This document shows, in pieces, positions 1-11,757 of a stretch of DNA of 64,000 bases. Source of the stretch: Macropodus opercularis (lineage: Eukaryota > Chordata > Actinopteri > Anabantiformes > Osphronemidae); NCBI GenBank assembly GCA_030770545.1, contig CM061091.1, positions 10,906,501 to 10,970,500 on the forward strand, read 5' to 3'. The notes beneath the pieces were generated by a model. That model saw nothing but the letters and a program-made list of their open reading frames with translations, did no database searches and was not told the origin of the DNA. The translations under genes were made by a program, and so were the position numbers. How positions within the stretch are numbered: the stretch's first letter is position 1; every line of letters starts with the position of its first letter.

Positions 1-3000
1 CAGAGAGGAACTACGGTAAGTGCAGCATGCAGCTTTACAGTATATCTGCAAGCGTGTGCACAGGAGCATGCAGAGTAGCAACACAACATTCTTGTCAATC
101 AGTAGTTTTACGTCTATGCACAGTAGAGAGACACACTGGGTCCCTGTTTTCCCTCCGTTTGTGTGTTTGCATGTTCTTTTTTCACTCAGTGTCCCATAAA
201 CATCACTCTCTACCAGCTGCTGCCAGTGCAGTATAAACACGCGCTCACTGTGTTTTCTCTCACTGAAATCTTTAATAATACTATTCGTTTGCATGTGACT
301 ATAAATGAAGAGAAATGTACCTTTGTGTCCTTGCTCTTGTACATGCAAAAGTTTCAGGTGTGAAAAAATGCTCTGAACAAAGAATGCTTTCAGAAATATA
401 ATTCTTTTTTGGTCAATTTCCAAAATGCAAAGTGAACGAACAAGAAAAATCAAAATCAAATCAATATTTGGTGTTACTGTGTCAGTACTGGAAGTACTGG
501 AAGTGATGGCATGGCCCCCACAGAGCCCTGATCCCAACATCATGGGGTGTGCAAGTGTACCTAGAAGAATTGCAGCTGTTTTGAAGGCAAAGGGTTGATT
601 ATTGACAAATATTGATTTGATTTAGATTCATTCACTGCATTTTGTTCATTTATCAAAATAAATGTTTAACACTTCACACCTGCTTAAAACGTTTGCACAG
701 TACTGTGGGCAGCCACGCACAGAGCCCGGGGAGCGCCTTAGTCAAGGACACGCACCTGAACGCATGTCAGTTCGCTATTCTTTCACCATCATTTATCTTT
801 ACCTTCCTCCAGTCTCCCCGGTGTTTTCCCCTGTCTGTTTCCCATTAGTGGGCACATGCCCCTGGCAGAAGCTGCAGAGGGGAACCCTCCCTGTTTTTTG
901 GTTGTTGTTTCACTGGTGGAGGCGGTCAGCCAAGCCAACCCGCCCCACCCCTCCGTTCTGCATCGCACCGAACACATCAGAGGCCTCACATTGTTATAGT
1001 CATTCGGAGGAAATAAAGCAAACATTGTGCAGACAAGTGCAATAATGCGTGACCGGCCTCTCTGGTGCCTCCACCCTGACTGTAGACCTACCAGGCTTTG
1101 CTTTTCCTGCCACAAAAATGAGTTTGGGAACTCCTAATTTTTAATGCCTTTCTTCTGCTCTGGCCTAGCCCACAAATTTAAACAAGGCAGTAAAGAAAAA
1201 AAAAACATAATTTTGGATTTCAGGTTAAGTTTTGTATGTGAAAAAAAGATAAGTCATTGAATTTCATAACAAATGTTATCCAAACCACACACACTATATA
1301 TAATCGATTCTGCATTGATTCTGTTCTGGTTCATGTGGTCATGGGAACTTTTAGGTTTTATGGGTTTCTCACAACTCTGAATCACAGCTCTTCCTCGTTG
1401 TGAGGGGCGGCACCAGTGAGTTTGGTAATGCTTTCAAGGGGAAGGTACAGCTGCCTCGTACAGTAGGGCTCATATCTTCACAGCTGCATGTCCATATCCT
1501 GGTGGGATCTTTTCTGGCATTTGACTAACTGTCCTAAGTAAATAGACATAGTAGTACTTCTCAGAGTCCTCCACTTGGTCTTACAGTACATTCATAGCAA
1601 CATAACAAACAGTGATGTCATCATGATGAGAAAGAAGAACCTCTGTGTTTCTGCAAGACACTAAAAGTTGCCAGGCTGTGATCCCTGCAGGTGATGAAGC
1701 AATGGGAAAGCAAAGTGCGTTCGGCCTCGAGTCTGGATGAGCTGCTGATGCTCGCGGACATTCCTGACTGGAAGTTGTGGAAATGCCGCCTGAGACTGCA
1801 GCGGCCCGAGTGGCAGACGGAGAGCCCTTCCCCTCCACCTTTAGCAGGATCCCACCGCTCCACGCGCTACGCTGCAGAATCCTACAGCCTGGAGATTCTC
1901 AAAGGTTGGATGAAATCACAAGGCGGGTTGCATCCGCTCATTGTAGGTGAGGTAATGAACGTTTTTGCGTCTCCCGTTTAGCCATAGACGAAGAGTGGCA
2001 GCGGACTCAGTGCACGCCAAGGGAAGCATGTGTCGACGTGGCCAAGGAATTGGGCGCTGACACTTCAGTGTTCTTCAAGCCACCGTGTGTGTCCGTCCAT
2101 AGGTTTGTGTCACATAAAACAAGAACCAAATCCAATATGGCATTGATCCTGACATTCAAAACAACATACTGAATGTTGAAATATCCATATTTGATTTTTG
2201 GAAGCTTCAAAGACTTCTTTCATTGGGAATAACATCTGGCTGTTTGCTGTACTGTAAAAATTCAATTGTGCTTGATATTTTCCAACCTTTTCTTTTCAGG
2301 AGATGAAATTATTGATACCATGATCATCTTTATTGGATGAATTGTTTACCACTGTATGTTCATTACTACTTGAAGTCGTGTTTTCAAGTTTTTTGCCCTA
2401 AAAGTAGAATTTTAAGTTTGATTCCCTGCCCTCCTTTGAACACGTCCCTCAGTTCGCCCCCATTAAAACATTTTCCAATCCACTCCCTGAGGTGGGTCGA
2501 GTGTGGTCATTACTGTGAGGCCGCAGTGACAACAACAATGACTTTTGAAATGAAATATAACGAATGAATTATCAGCTGTAGCTCTATCCTCCTGAGAACA
2601 CGCTGCCCCATTAGCCATCGTTTATGTCACATTATCCATTTATACCTTTTGACCAACTAAACTGAAATGAAAAAAAAACATTCACTTCTTAGAGTTGGAT
2701 GTAACAGTTTGGATTTGTCTTGTCGCCAACAGGTGCAGTGGTTGCTGCAATCAAGAGGGCGTCATGTGCAGGAACACAACTTCTGTATATGTGAATAAAA
2801 CTGTGAGTGAGATGATGACTGGATGTACTTCATACTTTAACTACTGTGTACAACAGCAGCGCTCGTCTTACGGAGCCTGACTGCTCTACGCCAGTGGCTG
2901 CAGTGCGAGTGTCATATTTGTGCATTTCAGGTCCTTAGTGTCATCCCGTTCAAGTTCGTACCAGAACCTGTGCTAATAAAAGTAGCTAATCACACAGAGT

Positions 3001-4171
3001 GCAGGTGCGTGGAGCCCGCCATAATACGACGTAATGCTCAGTCTCACAGGATCAGCGGGTGAGTTCAGAACTTCAATTACGGTTAATCTTGCTGCTCCAC
3101 CGGAGTAGTTATGATGTTTTTCTAATCCATCTCGTTCATTGACAGCTGCTCTTTTATGGACCAGCCGTCAGAAGACTCCAGGAGACTTTGTGCCAGTGGG
3201 TTTATTTGGGATTGCTCCATAGATGGATGCATACCCTACCCTTCCAGTACACCAGGTATGTGTGTGTGCGCAGGACTGTTAGGGGCCCCAGGCCACTTGG
3301 TAACACCTGCTGCTTCACAATGGCGTCAGTTTATGTAATTGTATATAAATAACTAGGATATAAATATTTTGACAATAGGTTGGTAAAATAATCATAGTTG
3401 CAACATGGGTGTAATTTATTTTGTAAGATGTATTAATACCTTAACTTAATTTTTTTTCCAGCCCCATACTTATGGGTTCAACTCGTTTTATTTGACACAT
3501 TTAAAGTCAGACTCCTGGGATATGAGCTGCATGGCTCCACAGGGAGCTTTTAGAAATCTAACACAGTGAAGTAGCTCAACAATTATTGGATGGATTGGCA
3601 CAAAAATCCTACAGTACACACGTGTTTCTAGTTTTTTTAGTTCACACACTATCCATACTGTGTAATGTTGGTACATTATATTAGGGGAGTGTATTTCATA
3701 TATTTCTATCATTTGAAAATAAAGTGGACCTGACACATTAGAGTCGTTACCATAGCAACATATGAACAAATGGATGTCTGCTATAACACCAAGACTTGAA
3801 TGTGCGTCCTTGCCTCCTGCTTAGAGTTACCTCTCAGCACATGGATGCCTGACTGTGAAATAGATGTGGAGCGCTGCGACTGTCTCCCTAGATCCACTTT
3901 GCAGCCCAGAGTGATTCATCGCTGCCACCTCAACTCTTCCATCTGTGCCCACAAGCAGCAACGTTTTGATCAAGCCTCCTGCAGGTAGGCCAGACAGAGG
4001 CTTTATTATGATAAACTCCACCTTTACCACGGACAAATAAAACAGGCGTGAGGTTCGAGTACTGGGAAAATGAATGATCTAGTGCACACAGGAGTCATCA
4101 CTGTTTCACACTCCTTTCTTCCTTTCTTTTTTCTTCACAGATGCAAAGCACCAAGTCCACTGGGAAAATAA
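1..4171 (+). CDS. vegfd: Vascular endothelial growth factor D (partial, 5' end outside window)
   Basis: Secreted growth factor of the VEGF-C/D group, ligand of VEGFR-3 (and VEGFR-2 in mammals), acting in lymphatic and blood vessel growth. Exons seen: possible end of exon 1 at 1-15 (strong donor GTAAGT follows), then 1691-1904, 1982-2102, 2733-2802, 2931-3058, 3146-3255, 3825-3984 and 4141-4171 (stop TAA). All internal phases join cleanly. The N-terminal propeptide has SHRSTRYAAESYSLEILK. The VEGF homology domain opens with IDEEWQRTQC, which favours VEGF-D over VEGF-C, and carries PPCVSVHRCSGCC and NHTECRC. AIIRR matches the C-terminal propeptide cleavage site. The cysteine-rich tail is short: CEIDVERCDC and CHLNSSICAHKQQRFDQASC, then CKAPSPLGK and stop, about 100 residues after IIRR against about 150 in human. 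A possible poly(A) signal ATTAAA lies at 4360. The next gene, grpr, is convergent. The family call is firm; exon 1 is an inference. Confidence 0.9.
337..706. mobile_element. Tc1/mariner-like non-autonomous remnant
   Basis: The left end (near 340-367: ACATGCAAAAGTTTCAGG followed by TGTGAA) and the right end (673-706, read on the opposite strand) form imperfect terminal inverted repeats. Between them, 506-547 translates as MAWPPQSPDPNIMG, which resembles the WP-QSPDLN-IE block of Tc1-family transposases. At about 370 bp the element is far too short for a full transposase, so it is an internally deleted or decayed copy. It lies in vegfd intron 1, if exon 1 is at 1-15. Exact ends and the TA target duplication were not resolved. 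Confidence 0.6.
707..1690. other. vegfd intron 1, remainder
   Basis: Intronic DNA between the Tc1-like remnant and vegfd exon 2. Open frames at 662-1045 and on the opposite strand show no recognised domain and no splice context. Nothing else supportable. Confidence 0.5.
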
Positions 4172-7100
4172 GTTACGACAACCTGCTCAACGATGAAGTT
4201 GGGAAGCAAAGGCTCATAATTTATTTTCAGTCCTATTTATCCCCTTAACTAATTAAGATTATTATTATTAATTCACATGACCATGTTAATATGCTTACCT
4301 TATCTTTTAATCAATTTCCCAAGTTTATGATTTGTACATTTGTTCTTTGTGCACAAAGCATTAAAAGATTATTTTTATAACTCAAATGTGCTATAAACTG
4401 ATGGATTTACTCCATTGCTTATTAATCAGAATATACTTTTTTCATTGGAAAAACAGAACACCTGATATGGTTTTATTTCCATATATAATATTTAGAGGGA
4501 ATCATAAAATAGAAGATGAAGTAAAAGATTAAAAACGTCTAAATGTAATAAAAATTAACTTTCACATACAGTGAACTTTATGGACAGAATCTACTGTAAC
4601 ATAATTTGTTTGTAGTACTGCACATATGAAAACATCAGAATCTGGGAAAAAATATACACACCAAGGTAGATACCTTTCCATTCTGGAAGTGAATCCAACA
4701 AAGCAAAAAAAATTACAAATTGGGAGAAGATGTTTTCAAGCACGACAACCATGTGAGCCACGAGGGAAAGACTTATAATTCATTTATATTCATGTCCCTG
4801 TGTGTCTTGAGTCCAGGTGAAGTTGAAAATAAGTGGCTGGTTTTGAAAAGCTTCCTTCGTGAGCCCAAATGAACGGTAGTAGTTTCCCTGTGTAAAGGGG
4901 GAGGGTGTCAACACAGCTAAATCAATTAAACCTTGACTTCTACATACAATAGGATGTACTATTACGCAAATGGCTGATGATGCAAAGAGATTTGTCTCCC
5001 TCTTGCTGCACAGTCTGTGTACTAATGATGTCTCACTTATACTTGGAGTGAGACCGTAATGAGACAATGGCATCGCAGATATTTCAGATGTATGTTTATT
5101 TACATGTTTAAAGCTGAAAAGCATCTAAACAATATCAACACTGGGTGACGGTACCACCAGTCAAAAGAAAAACTGTGCTTTCAGTCACTGTGTTGTTGTG
5201 AACCTCAGGGAGATTTTTCACATGTACGTCATCAGGTTCTTTTTAAAGTCTCCAAGGTGCCAGAGGGGAAAAATAGCCACAGCTCTCAGCGTTTGCTGTC
5301 AGGAACAGGCAACAGGACATGAAATTACACAAAAGTCTTCTGTACTGTAATTTTACCTCAGTTTCATACAGTGTTTGAAAAGAAAATTCATGAGTCCTTC
5401 ATAAAACAGCATTTGTTGGTGTGACATCAAACACAGGTTCTCAATGCCATAAAACAAAAACAACACATACTGCATGTGGAAAATATTTCCTTAACTCTAC
5501 ACCAAGGTGCACTGCAAAAAAGTGAACCTTGGTTTGCAGAACAAATGAGGCATTGACTGATGAGTCCATCTTAATGTTCAATGAATGTGTTATATTCAGG
5601 AAAGTGTAAAGGAAGTGATACAAAAATAAAGACAAGCAAAGCGCCAACATGATTGACTTGAGTCCTGTGCCGTTACAAGATGATTACAGACACTGTGAAC
5701 AGGCAATCATGCCACTATTGAAGTTCTGTCTAAAAGTGATACATTTCCCCTGAGATGACACTGACGTGAATTGTGGAACAAACAAGATGACATTTTCTCT
5801 GACGTGTGTTAATAGTTCTGACCTTTCGCATTTGTCTGTTTCCAGAGACATTTGAAAATATTCCAAGGGTGTTAACGATGTATGGATCAATACACTGCGC
5901 AGTGAACAAGTACGACGACTGCACAAAAAACTGCGACGCGTTCAGGAGCGATGCAGAGTGTGTGTGCATAGTTTGCCTCTGCTTGCTGAGGCCTAATAAT
6001 ATTTCAGTTAATAAGCGGCTGAAGGAAACTGTCCATAAACATGTGCATGTGTAAACCAAACCGATTTGTTTGCACACTTGGTGTCCAATTTTATTGGCCT
6101 ATGATTTCAAGAGCCTGCATCCATACTGTTTGCAGTGGAGTTCTAGTAACCACTGGCACAGTAGCTGTGGTTGTATGAGAGAGGGTTGACAAGCAAGGTA
6201 CTGTATAGTATATGAACAAGTTTAACATGTGCCCTCACAACATGATTTTTGTGTCATCATACAGCAGCTAGAGGTCAATTATGGACGTATATGATTATAC
6301 TGTATTATATATTATTATGCTGTACAATGTAAGAGTCGTGGCTTCAGAGACGTTTACAGCAAATGGCAGCAAGGATAAAAAATTGCTCAGGTGTCAGACC
6401 AGAAAGTGACCTTCAAAGATTCCTGCATGGATTCCTGTGAGGATTTATGAAAGTCCTTTCAGGCAAGTTAGTTTTTAATTGGTGTATTTATTGGGTTGAT
6501 AGTTTAAAATAAAAAGAGAATAACAGTTATTTACATTTCCAACGTTCCTCAGAGTAACTCAGACTGTTCAGATGACATGTGGAATAGAAAGTTGAGGCCA
6601 TGCAGAGCAGAAATTTGGCAAGGTTCCCTTACCGTAATTAAACAAACACTATCCAGACTGAATTATACAGCACCTCATCACAACCATGGCATGATCCTCT
6701 CCTCTCCTCCTGTGGAACACCAAGTTAGGACATTATGATATGACAGAGCCACTGCAAAACTACCTTGTGACAGAGCAGTGTCATGTAATAACCACAGAGG
6801 CAGAAGCTATTATTAAATATAATAGACAATCAATAGAAATAAAATTATAAATATAACTGTAATACCTGTACAGGGACACACAAAAATCCACTTTCGTTAT
6901 GCAAATGCTACTGCATTTGATATATACAGTACAGAAAAAAAATATCCAAGTTAGACTTTTAACCCTTACTACATGTACACATATGACTACAAAAGCAAAA
7001 ACACACATTACCTTATCATTTAGTGAGGAACATATACACACATTTAGACTAATAATTGTGTATAGTTTAAAAGCTTCATAAACATTGTGCAACTCAGTGT

Positions 7101-7424
7101 CAACAACCTAGAAGGTTTCACAGTTATCACAACAACTAACGTTACATGAAGTAATAATAATACTTTCTTTATTGTTTGATACAAATTATGTAAGCAGGGT
7201 AAATTTGTGATAGTTAATAATTACAGATGTGGTTCACAAGCTCACTGAGTCAAACATGGTTCACACTGACTTTACACAATAAAGCAGCTGTCTTGAAAAT
7301 GTAGTTTTTTAAATTCCTACACCTAAAAGTTGAAGATTCAATATTTCTTAGTGTTTCACTGAGTGAATGATAGAAACTAAAACGTAGTATTTTACTGGAT
7401 GCAGCCAAATGCCGCATTTCACAC
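4172..7424. other. Convergent intergenic region, vegfd 3' to grpr 3'
   Basis: This stretch should hold the 3' untranslated regions of vegfd (+) and grpr (-). Possible poly(A) signals are ATTAAA at 4360 and AATAAA at 4547 for vegfd, and on the minus strand AATAAA near 7167-7172 for grpr. Several 60-115 codon frames (for example 5730-6077 minus) have no recognisable domain. AT-rich and low in features. Confidence 0.5.
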
Positions 7425-10400
7425 TTAAAGAAAATCCTCCTGGTGTTTGCCATTGATCACGCTCAGACTCGCCATGGAGTGATGTGTGCTACGGACAGAG
7501 GTCACATGCGTGTTGTAATGCGCAGGGCTCTGTGAGGAGTGTTTGAGGACTACGGGACAACAACAGCACAGCTGCTGGTTGAACTGTTTCTTAAAGGTTT
7601 TGCTCAGCAGGTAAAGTGCAAAGGGGTTGAGGCAGGAGTTGGTGAAGGCCAGGATACGAGCAATGACGCTGCACACGAAGTGAACCAGTGAGGTGTCCAC
7701 CTGGCAGGGAGCAGACAGATCAATAGCTGTTTTATTTTTTTATTATCATCTTATCACAGATTATCTATCATCTCAATTCAGACCCATTAAATTATTACTA
7801 AAACTGTTATTATTAAACCTTCTGTTCCACTATTTCCAACATGACCATTGAATGTTACAAGACTAATAAATAACTAATGAATTAATAAAGCACTTTACCT
7901 CTGAGTAGTGATAGGAGCGATACAGGTAGATGATGTGACTGGGAAGCCAACAAATTGCAAAGAGCCCAACAAACACAAGGACTGTCTTGGCCAGACGCTT
8001 TCTAGATTCAGCCTGCAGACATGAATGCAAAACACAGAGATCTAAATAAATAAAGATGTATTTTCATTCTTTTCACTCATAAGTGACAGCGTTCACACTA
8101 GCCTGTCGTCTTGCGTGCACATTCCCCTCCACCGGCATGTCTGAGGCGCTCCTCATCAGGCTCCGGGCGATGAAGGTGTAGTATACGGATATGACCAGCA
8201 GGGGAATAATGTAAAAGATCAGGAAAGAGGCCATGGAGTAGATCTTAGGGTGCAGTTCCCCGTGGGGATACGGGGCGCAGGTAACGAAACTTTCGTTGGT
8301 GGAGGTGATGTTGAAGGTGTGGAGGTCTGAGAACACGGCCTCTGGGATCGCCAGGACCAGGGATAAGATCCAGATGAGTGCTGCCCGCAGGACAATACTG
8401 GTAGTGGTGCTGGATGTGTGGATGTCCAGGGGCTTCACAATGGCCCTATACCTAATAGGTAGGTAGGTGGGTACAGTATATGTCATTCAGTTGTCTGTTT
8501 TTTGTACAGTATGATACCATAGCCTTAATGCTCATACACCTATAAACACTTCTCCATTCCTACTCCTACACTACACTGCTATCAGCTACTGTACGTATCT
8601 TGGCAACACAGCTCAAGCTTTGAAAATGACTGTATCACTCTGCTGTGCTCATTTATTTGCGCCACACTTTTTACAGCCATTTTAAGGTCTGTATAATTTG
8701 ACAAACCAAGACCAAAGTGCTCACACAGTGCCCAAAATCACGGTGTGGTTCCAGGTTTGTTTTGCAGCAAAGCTCTCATCTAACCAGCAGCCATTTTAAA
8801 TCTGCATTACACGTTCACTCTGAAACTTACCACAGGAAGAGATATGTTGTGTACATTCCATTTGAGCTCATCCTCCGTTAAAGAGTCGAAGCAGTTACGT
8901 TGAATACATTGCATCAAAATGAATGGCCCTGAGAACCTTTTGTCAAATATGTTACAGACCAGCTGGGATAAGCTCCAGCAGTGTCCGTGACCCTTACAAG
9001 GATGAGTGGGTGATGATGATATATACTAACTTGAGTACAATGTTAAAAGATTGGTAAATCAGCCAAGTGTCATTGGTAAAAGTCTGAGATCTAATAATCA
9101 TCCTTTTCTGTTTACAATAATTGAGCTTGTAATTCAACAAATGTCAGTTTCTTATTTATTTCTACTAACCTCTTCTTCTTCTATGGCTGCTCAGGATGTT
9201 GCCAAAGGACAAAGCAAAGACACCCAAGGTTTAATGAAGTACGTAATAAAGTAAGGACACCTGCAGATCTCCAGCTCTCACCCACATGCTGAGCACCCCC
9301 TCCAGCTCCACCATGCAGTTTAAATTATTGATAACCCAAATCCCTGTGACCAGACTAAGTTAAGCAACTGAAGCACCTCCACTAGGTTGTTAATCCTATT
9401 GTGTCACAGTGTGAAGCAAGTTTTAACTTCTGACAGATAATTATGGAAACTAATGACGTACACGTGTCACTCGCTTTGCACAACAGCAGCAAAAGCTCAT
9501 GTGTTAAATGGACGCAACTCATTCCATGCGAAATGGTTTTCCTACGTCAATTCCTATAAGAAAAACATTAAGTATCCACCAAGTTAAAACAAATAACAAA
9601 AAACAACCTTACGTAAGAAACATCAAACAATAACATGATGAACAGAATCAAAACAAATGGAGGACACAAATGTACAAATCAGCTAAGAGGTTTGAAATCC
9701 TCAAATTGAAATGCTAATGAAATCCCTCTGTGTCCAATGACCCTAAACTCACTACAAAATTCTCCACAGCTCCGCTGTAAACTATAGTAATCTGAGTAAC
9801 AGGAACAAAGACACATGACATTTGCTACAGAAAATAATGTTTTGCATAATACACACACAGTGCAGAAGCATTTGGCATCTGATGCAACACAATCCAATAT
9901 AAATACTTTATTGTGCGGACAGATTTAATGTAAAGAGGCTGGAGTCCAGTTGTGTCATTCGCATGAGGCTGTAACAATTTTTCCTTTAAACGTACTGTAT
10001 ATACTACATATTTGCGTCATCATAACAATTTCAGCTGAGATTGATTTGTACTGAAAAATTAAAAACACATCTTTTCACCAGCGACCAGCTCTGAGCTATG
10101 ATCTCTCTGGTAAATACACAGATAGATAATTGATCACAGTAATAGGCTAAAGACATAACACAAGGTTTGTTTATTAATATCTTTATGATAACAAAATCAA
10201 AATTACACTTAAGCCTAATCATATTTTCCAGGTTGGTCCATCTTATGGGCTCAACAACAATGTGATCACAAAGAGCCTACCTGTCTGCAGAGAGGGCTGT
10301 AAGAGTGAACACTGACACCCCAACAGAGGTGAGCTGAATGAAGGGGATGACTTTACAACCCACTCTCCCGAAAAGCCACTTCTCTGACAGGTAGCGACTG

Positions 10401-10588
10401 GCATCTACTGGAGCGCAGGTCACCAGCAGCAACACGTCTCCGAGGGCAAGACTCGACATGAAGAGGTTCGGCACATTCCGGATGGATTTAGCGGAGCAAA
10501 GCGTCTTAATGAGCGTGATGTTGCCGATGAGCCCCAACACGCTGATCACACCGTAGAGGGAAGCGATGGCCACGCCGGTGGACCACAT
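7425..10588 (-). CDS. grpr: Gastrin-releasing peptide receptor (bombesin receptor family GPCR)
   Basis: Plasma-membrane Gq-coupled receptor for gastrin-releasing peptide. Coding exons in transcript order: 10588-10281, 8451-8103, 8012-7899 and 7700-7425 (stop), giving about 348 residues. Visible motifs: GLIGNITL in TM1, SSLALGD in TM2, CAPVDASRYL, the TM3-end DRY motif formed across the first junction, VLAIPEAVFSDL in TM4, SCLNPFALYLL in TM7, and a CCCC palmitoylation-type cluster at the start of the tail. CAPVDASRYL and the tail match GRPR better than NMBR or BRS3. Intron 8013-8102 is only 90 bp and begins with GC rather than GT. The intron at 7701-7898 lies between TM6 and TM7, where I do not recall one in mammals. 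The first Met gives an N-terminus about 25 residues shorter than human. A TTCAG acceptor-like site just upstream leaves room for an unseen 5' exon. Confidence 0.9.
8452..10280. other. grpr intron 1
   Basis: 1.8 kb intron between the TM3 and TM4 coding exons of grpr. It holds one fragment of a dispersed fish repeat at about 8950-9010. Open frames at 9051-9254 and 9679-9897 match nothing known to me. Confidence 0.6.
8948..9012 (+). repeat. Fragment of dispersed teleost SINE/LINE-tail repeat
   Basis: The words CAGCTGGGATAAGCTCCAGC and GACCCTTACAAGGATGAG match the downstream end of a repeat common in fish genomes. Other pieces of the same family occur here at about 12.5, 41.2, 57.1 and 63.6 kb. 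Confidence 0.5.
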
Positions 10589-10880
10589 CGTGTGCGCTGG
10601 GGTCTGAAGGGGGAGTGAAGCTGGCTACTGATCCATCTCTAACGCCGTCGAAACCTCCTGGACTGACGATCAGTTTTCTTCTTACTTCAGCTCTTAAAGG
10701 TTTCCAGACCAGGCAAAAAAAATGGAGCGAGGTGGCACTTTCAGGTCAATACTTCTGAGAATGTCTTCCTCACCAGGGGTCCGTGGCGACCAGTGGCTGC
10801 CTCCCAATGCTCCAGTAGCTACACACCATCAGCGCCCATCCATCTATAAAGCTGTAAAAAAAACCACAGTGTTGCATTAA
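10589..10880 (-). promoter_or_regulatory. Probable grpr 5' untranslated/promoter region
   Basis: Sequence directly upstream of the first in-frame Met of grpr. An in-frame TAG occurs on the minus strand near 10629, so the reading frame cannot simply extend. A pyrimidine-rich tract ending in TTCAG, 18 nt before the ATG, resembles a splice acceptor. The true first exon may lie further right. No TATA box recognised. Confidence 0.3.
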
Positions 10881-10977
10881 CTCGATCGTTAAATGAAAGT
10901 GTTTTGTTTTGGTTTAATCAAAGGAATTGACATTTTTTTACCAACGTTTTAACGATATAACACTTTGGATTACTTTC

Positions 10978-11164
<187 letters not shown>

Positions 11165-11369
11165 GTGTATTTTTTACATAAAATGTGGTGTGTCTGTTCA
11201 TTTTTAAATTACAATCGAAATTTAAAGAGTCCTTCATTCACTGAGCTCTTTTCGGTTTCTTCTATCCGCTAACATGCCTGCATGTTCACATGTGACTAAC
11301 TTTGTCCCTTTTCTTTAGTTGTGCTTCTCACTTTCTGTCCCTCTCTATTCTCATCTACAGGTATCGTCA

Positions 11370-11757
11370 GAATCAGAGCTGTGTGTCTCCAGTGTTCAGT
11401 TGCTGGTCCAACCATCCTGCCTGTGTTCTGTTGCTGCTTGTTTTGTTGTTGTGGTTGTGTTCTTTTCTCTCTTCTCTATCCCCTCACCCCAACCGGTCAA
11501 GGCAGATGGCCGCCCACACTGAGCCTGGGTCTGCTGGAGGTTTCTTCCTCGTTAGAGAGTGAGTTTTTCCTCCACTGTTGCTATTAAAATGTACAATTTA
11601 TCGATTGGCTACAATTAAAAGCTTGCTCTATGTGGGAATTGTTGGGTTTAGTTGTATAAGGTCTTAAACCTTACTTGTAAAGTGCCTTGAGATAATTGAT
11701 GTTGTGAATTGGCGCCATATAAATAAAGTAAGAATAAGAATTGAATTGAATAGAGTC
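11370..11757 (+). mobile_element. 5'-truncated L2-clade LINE, 3' UTR and tail
   Basis: The stretch CCCAACCGGTCAAGGCAGAT, the words CTGCTGGAGGTTTCTTCCTC and TTGTGAATTGGCGCCATATA, and a terminal GAATTGAATTGAAT make the 3' end typical of a very common fish L2-type LINE. The same 3' end appears in opposite orientation at 37.9-38.4 kb. No coding part remains here. Confidence 0.75.

Noticed and set aside
5730..6077. 115-codon minus-strand frame and its overlapping plus-strand frame
   Set aside because: No recognisable domain, promoter or splice context; probably chance frames in the vegfd/grpr 3' region.
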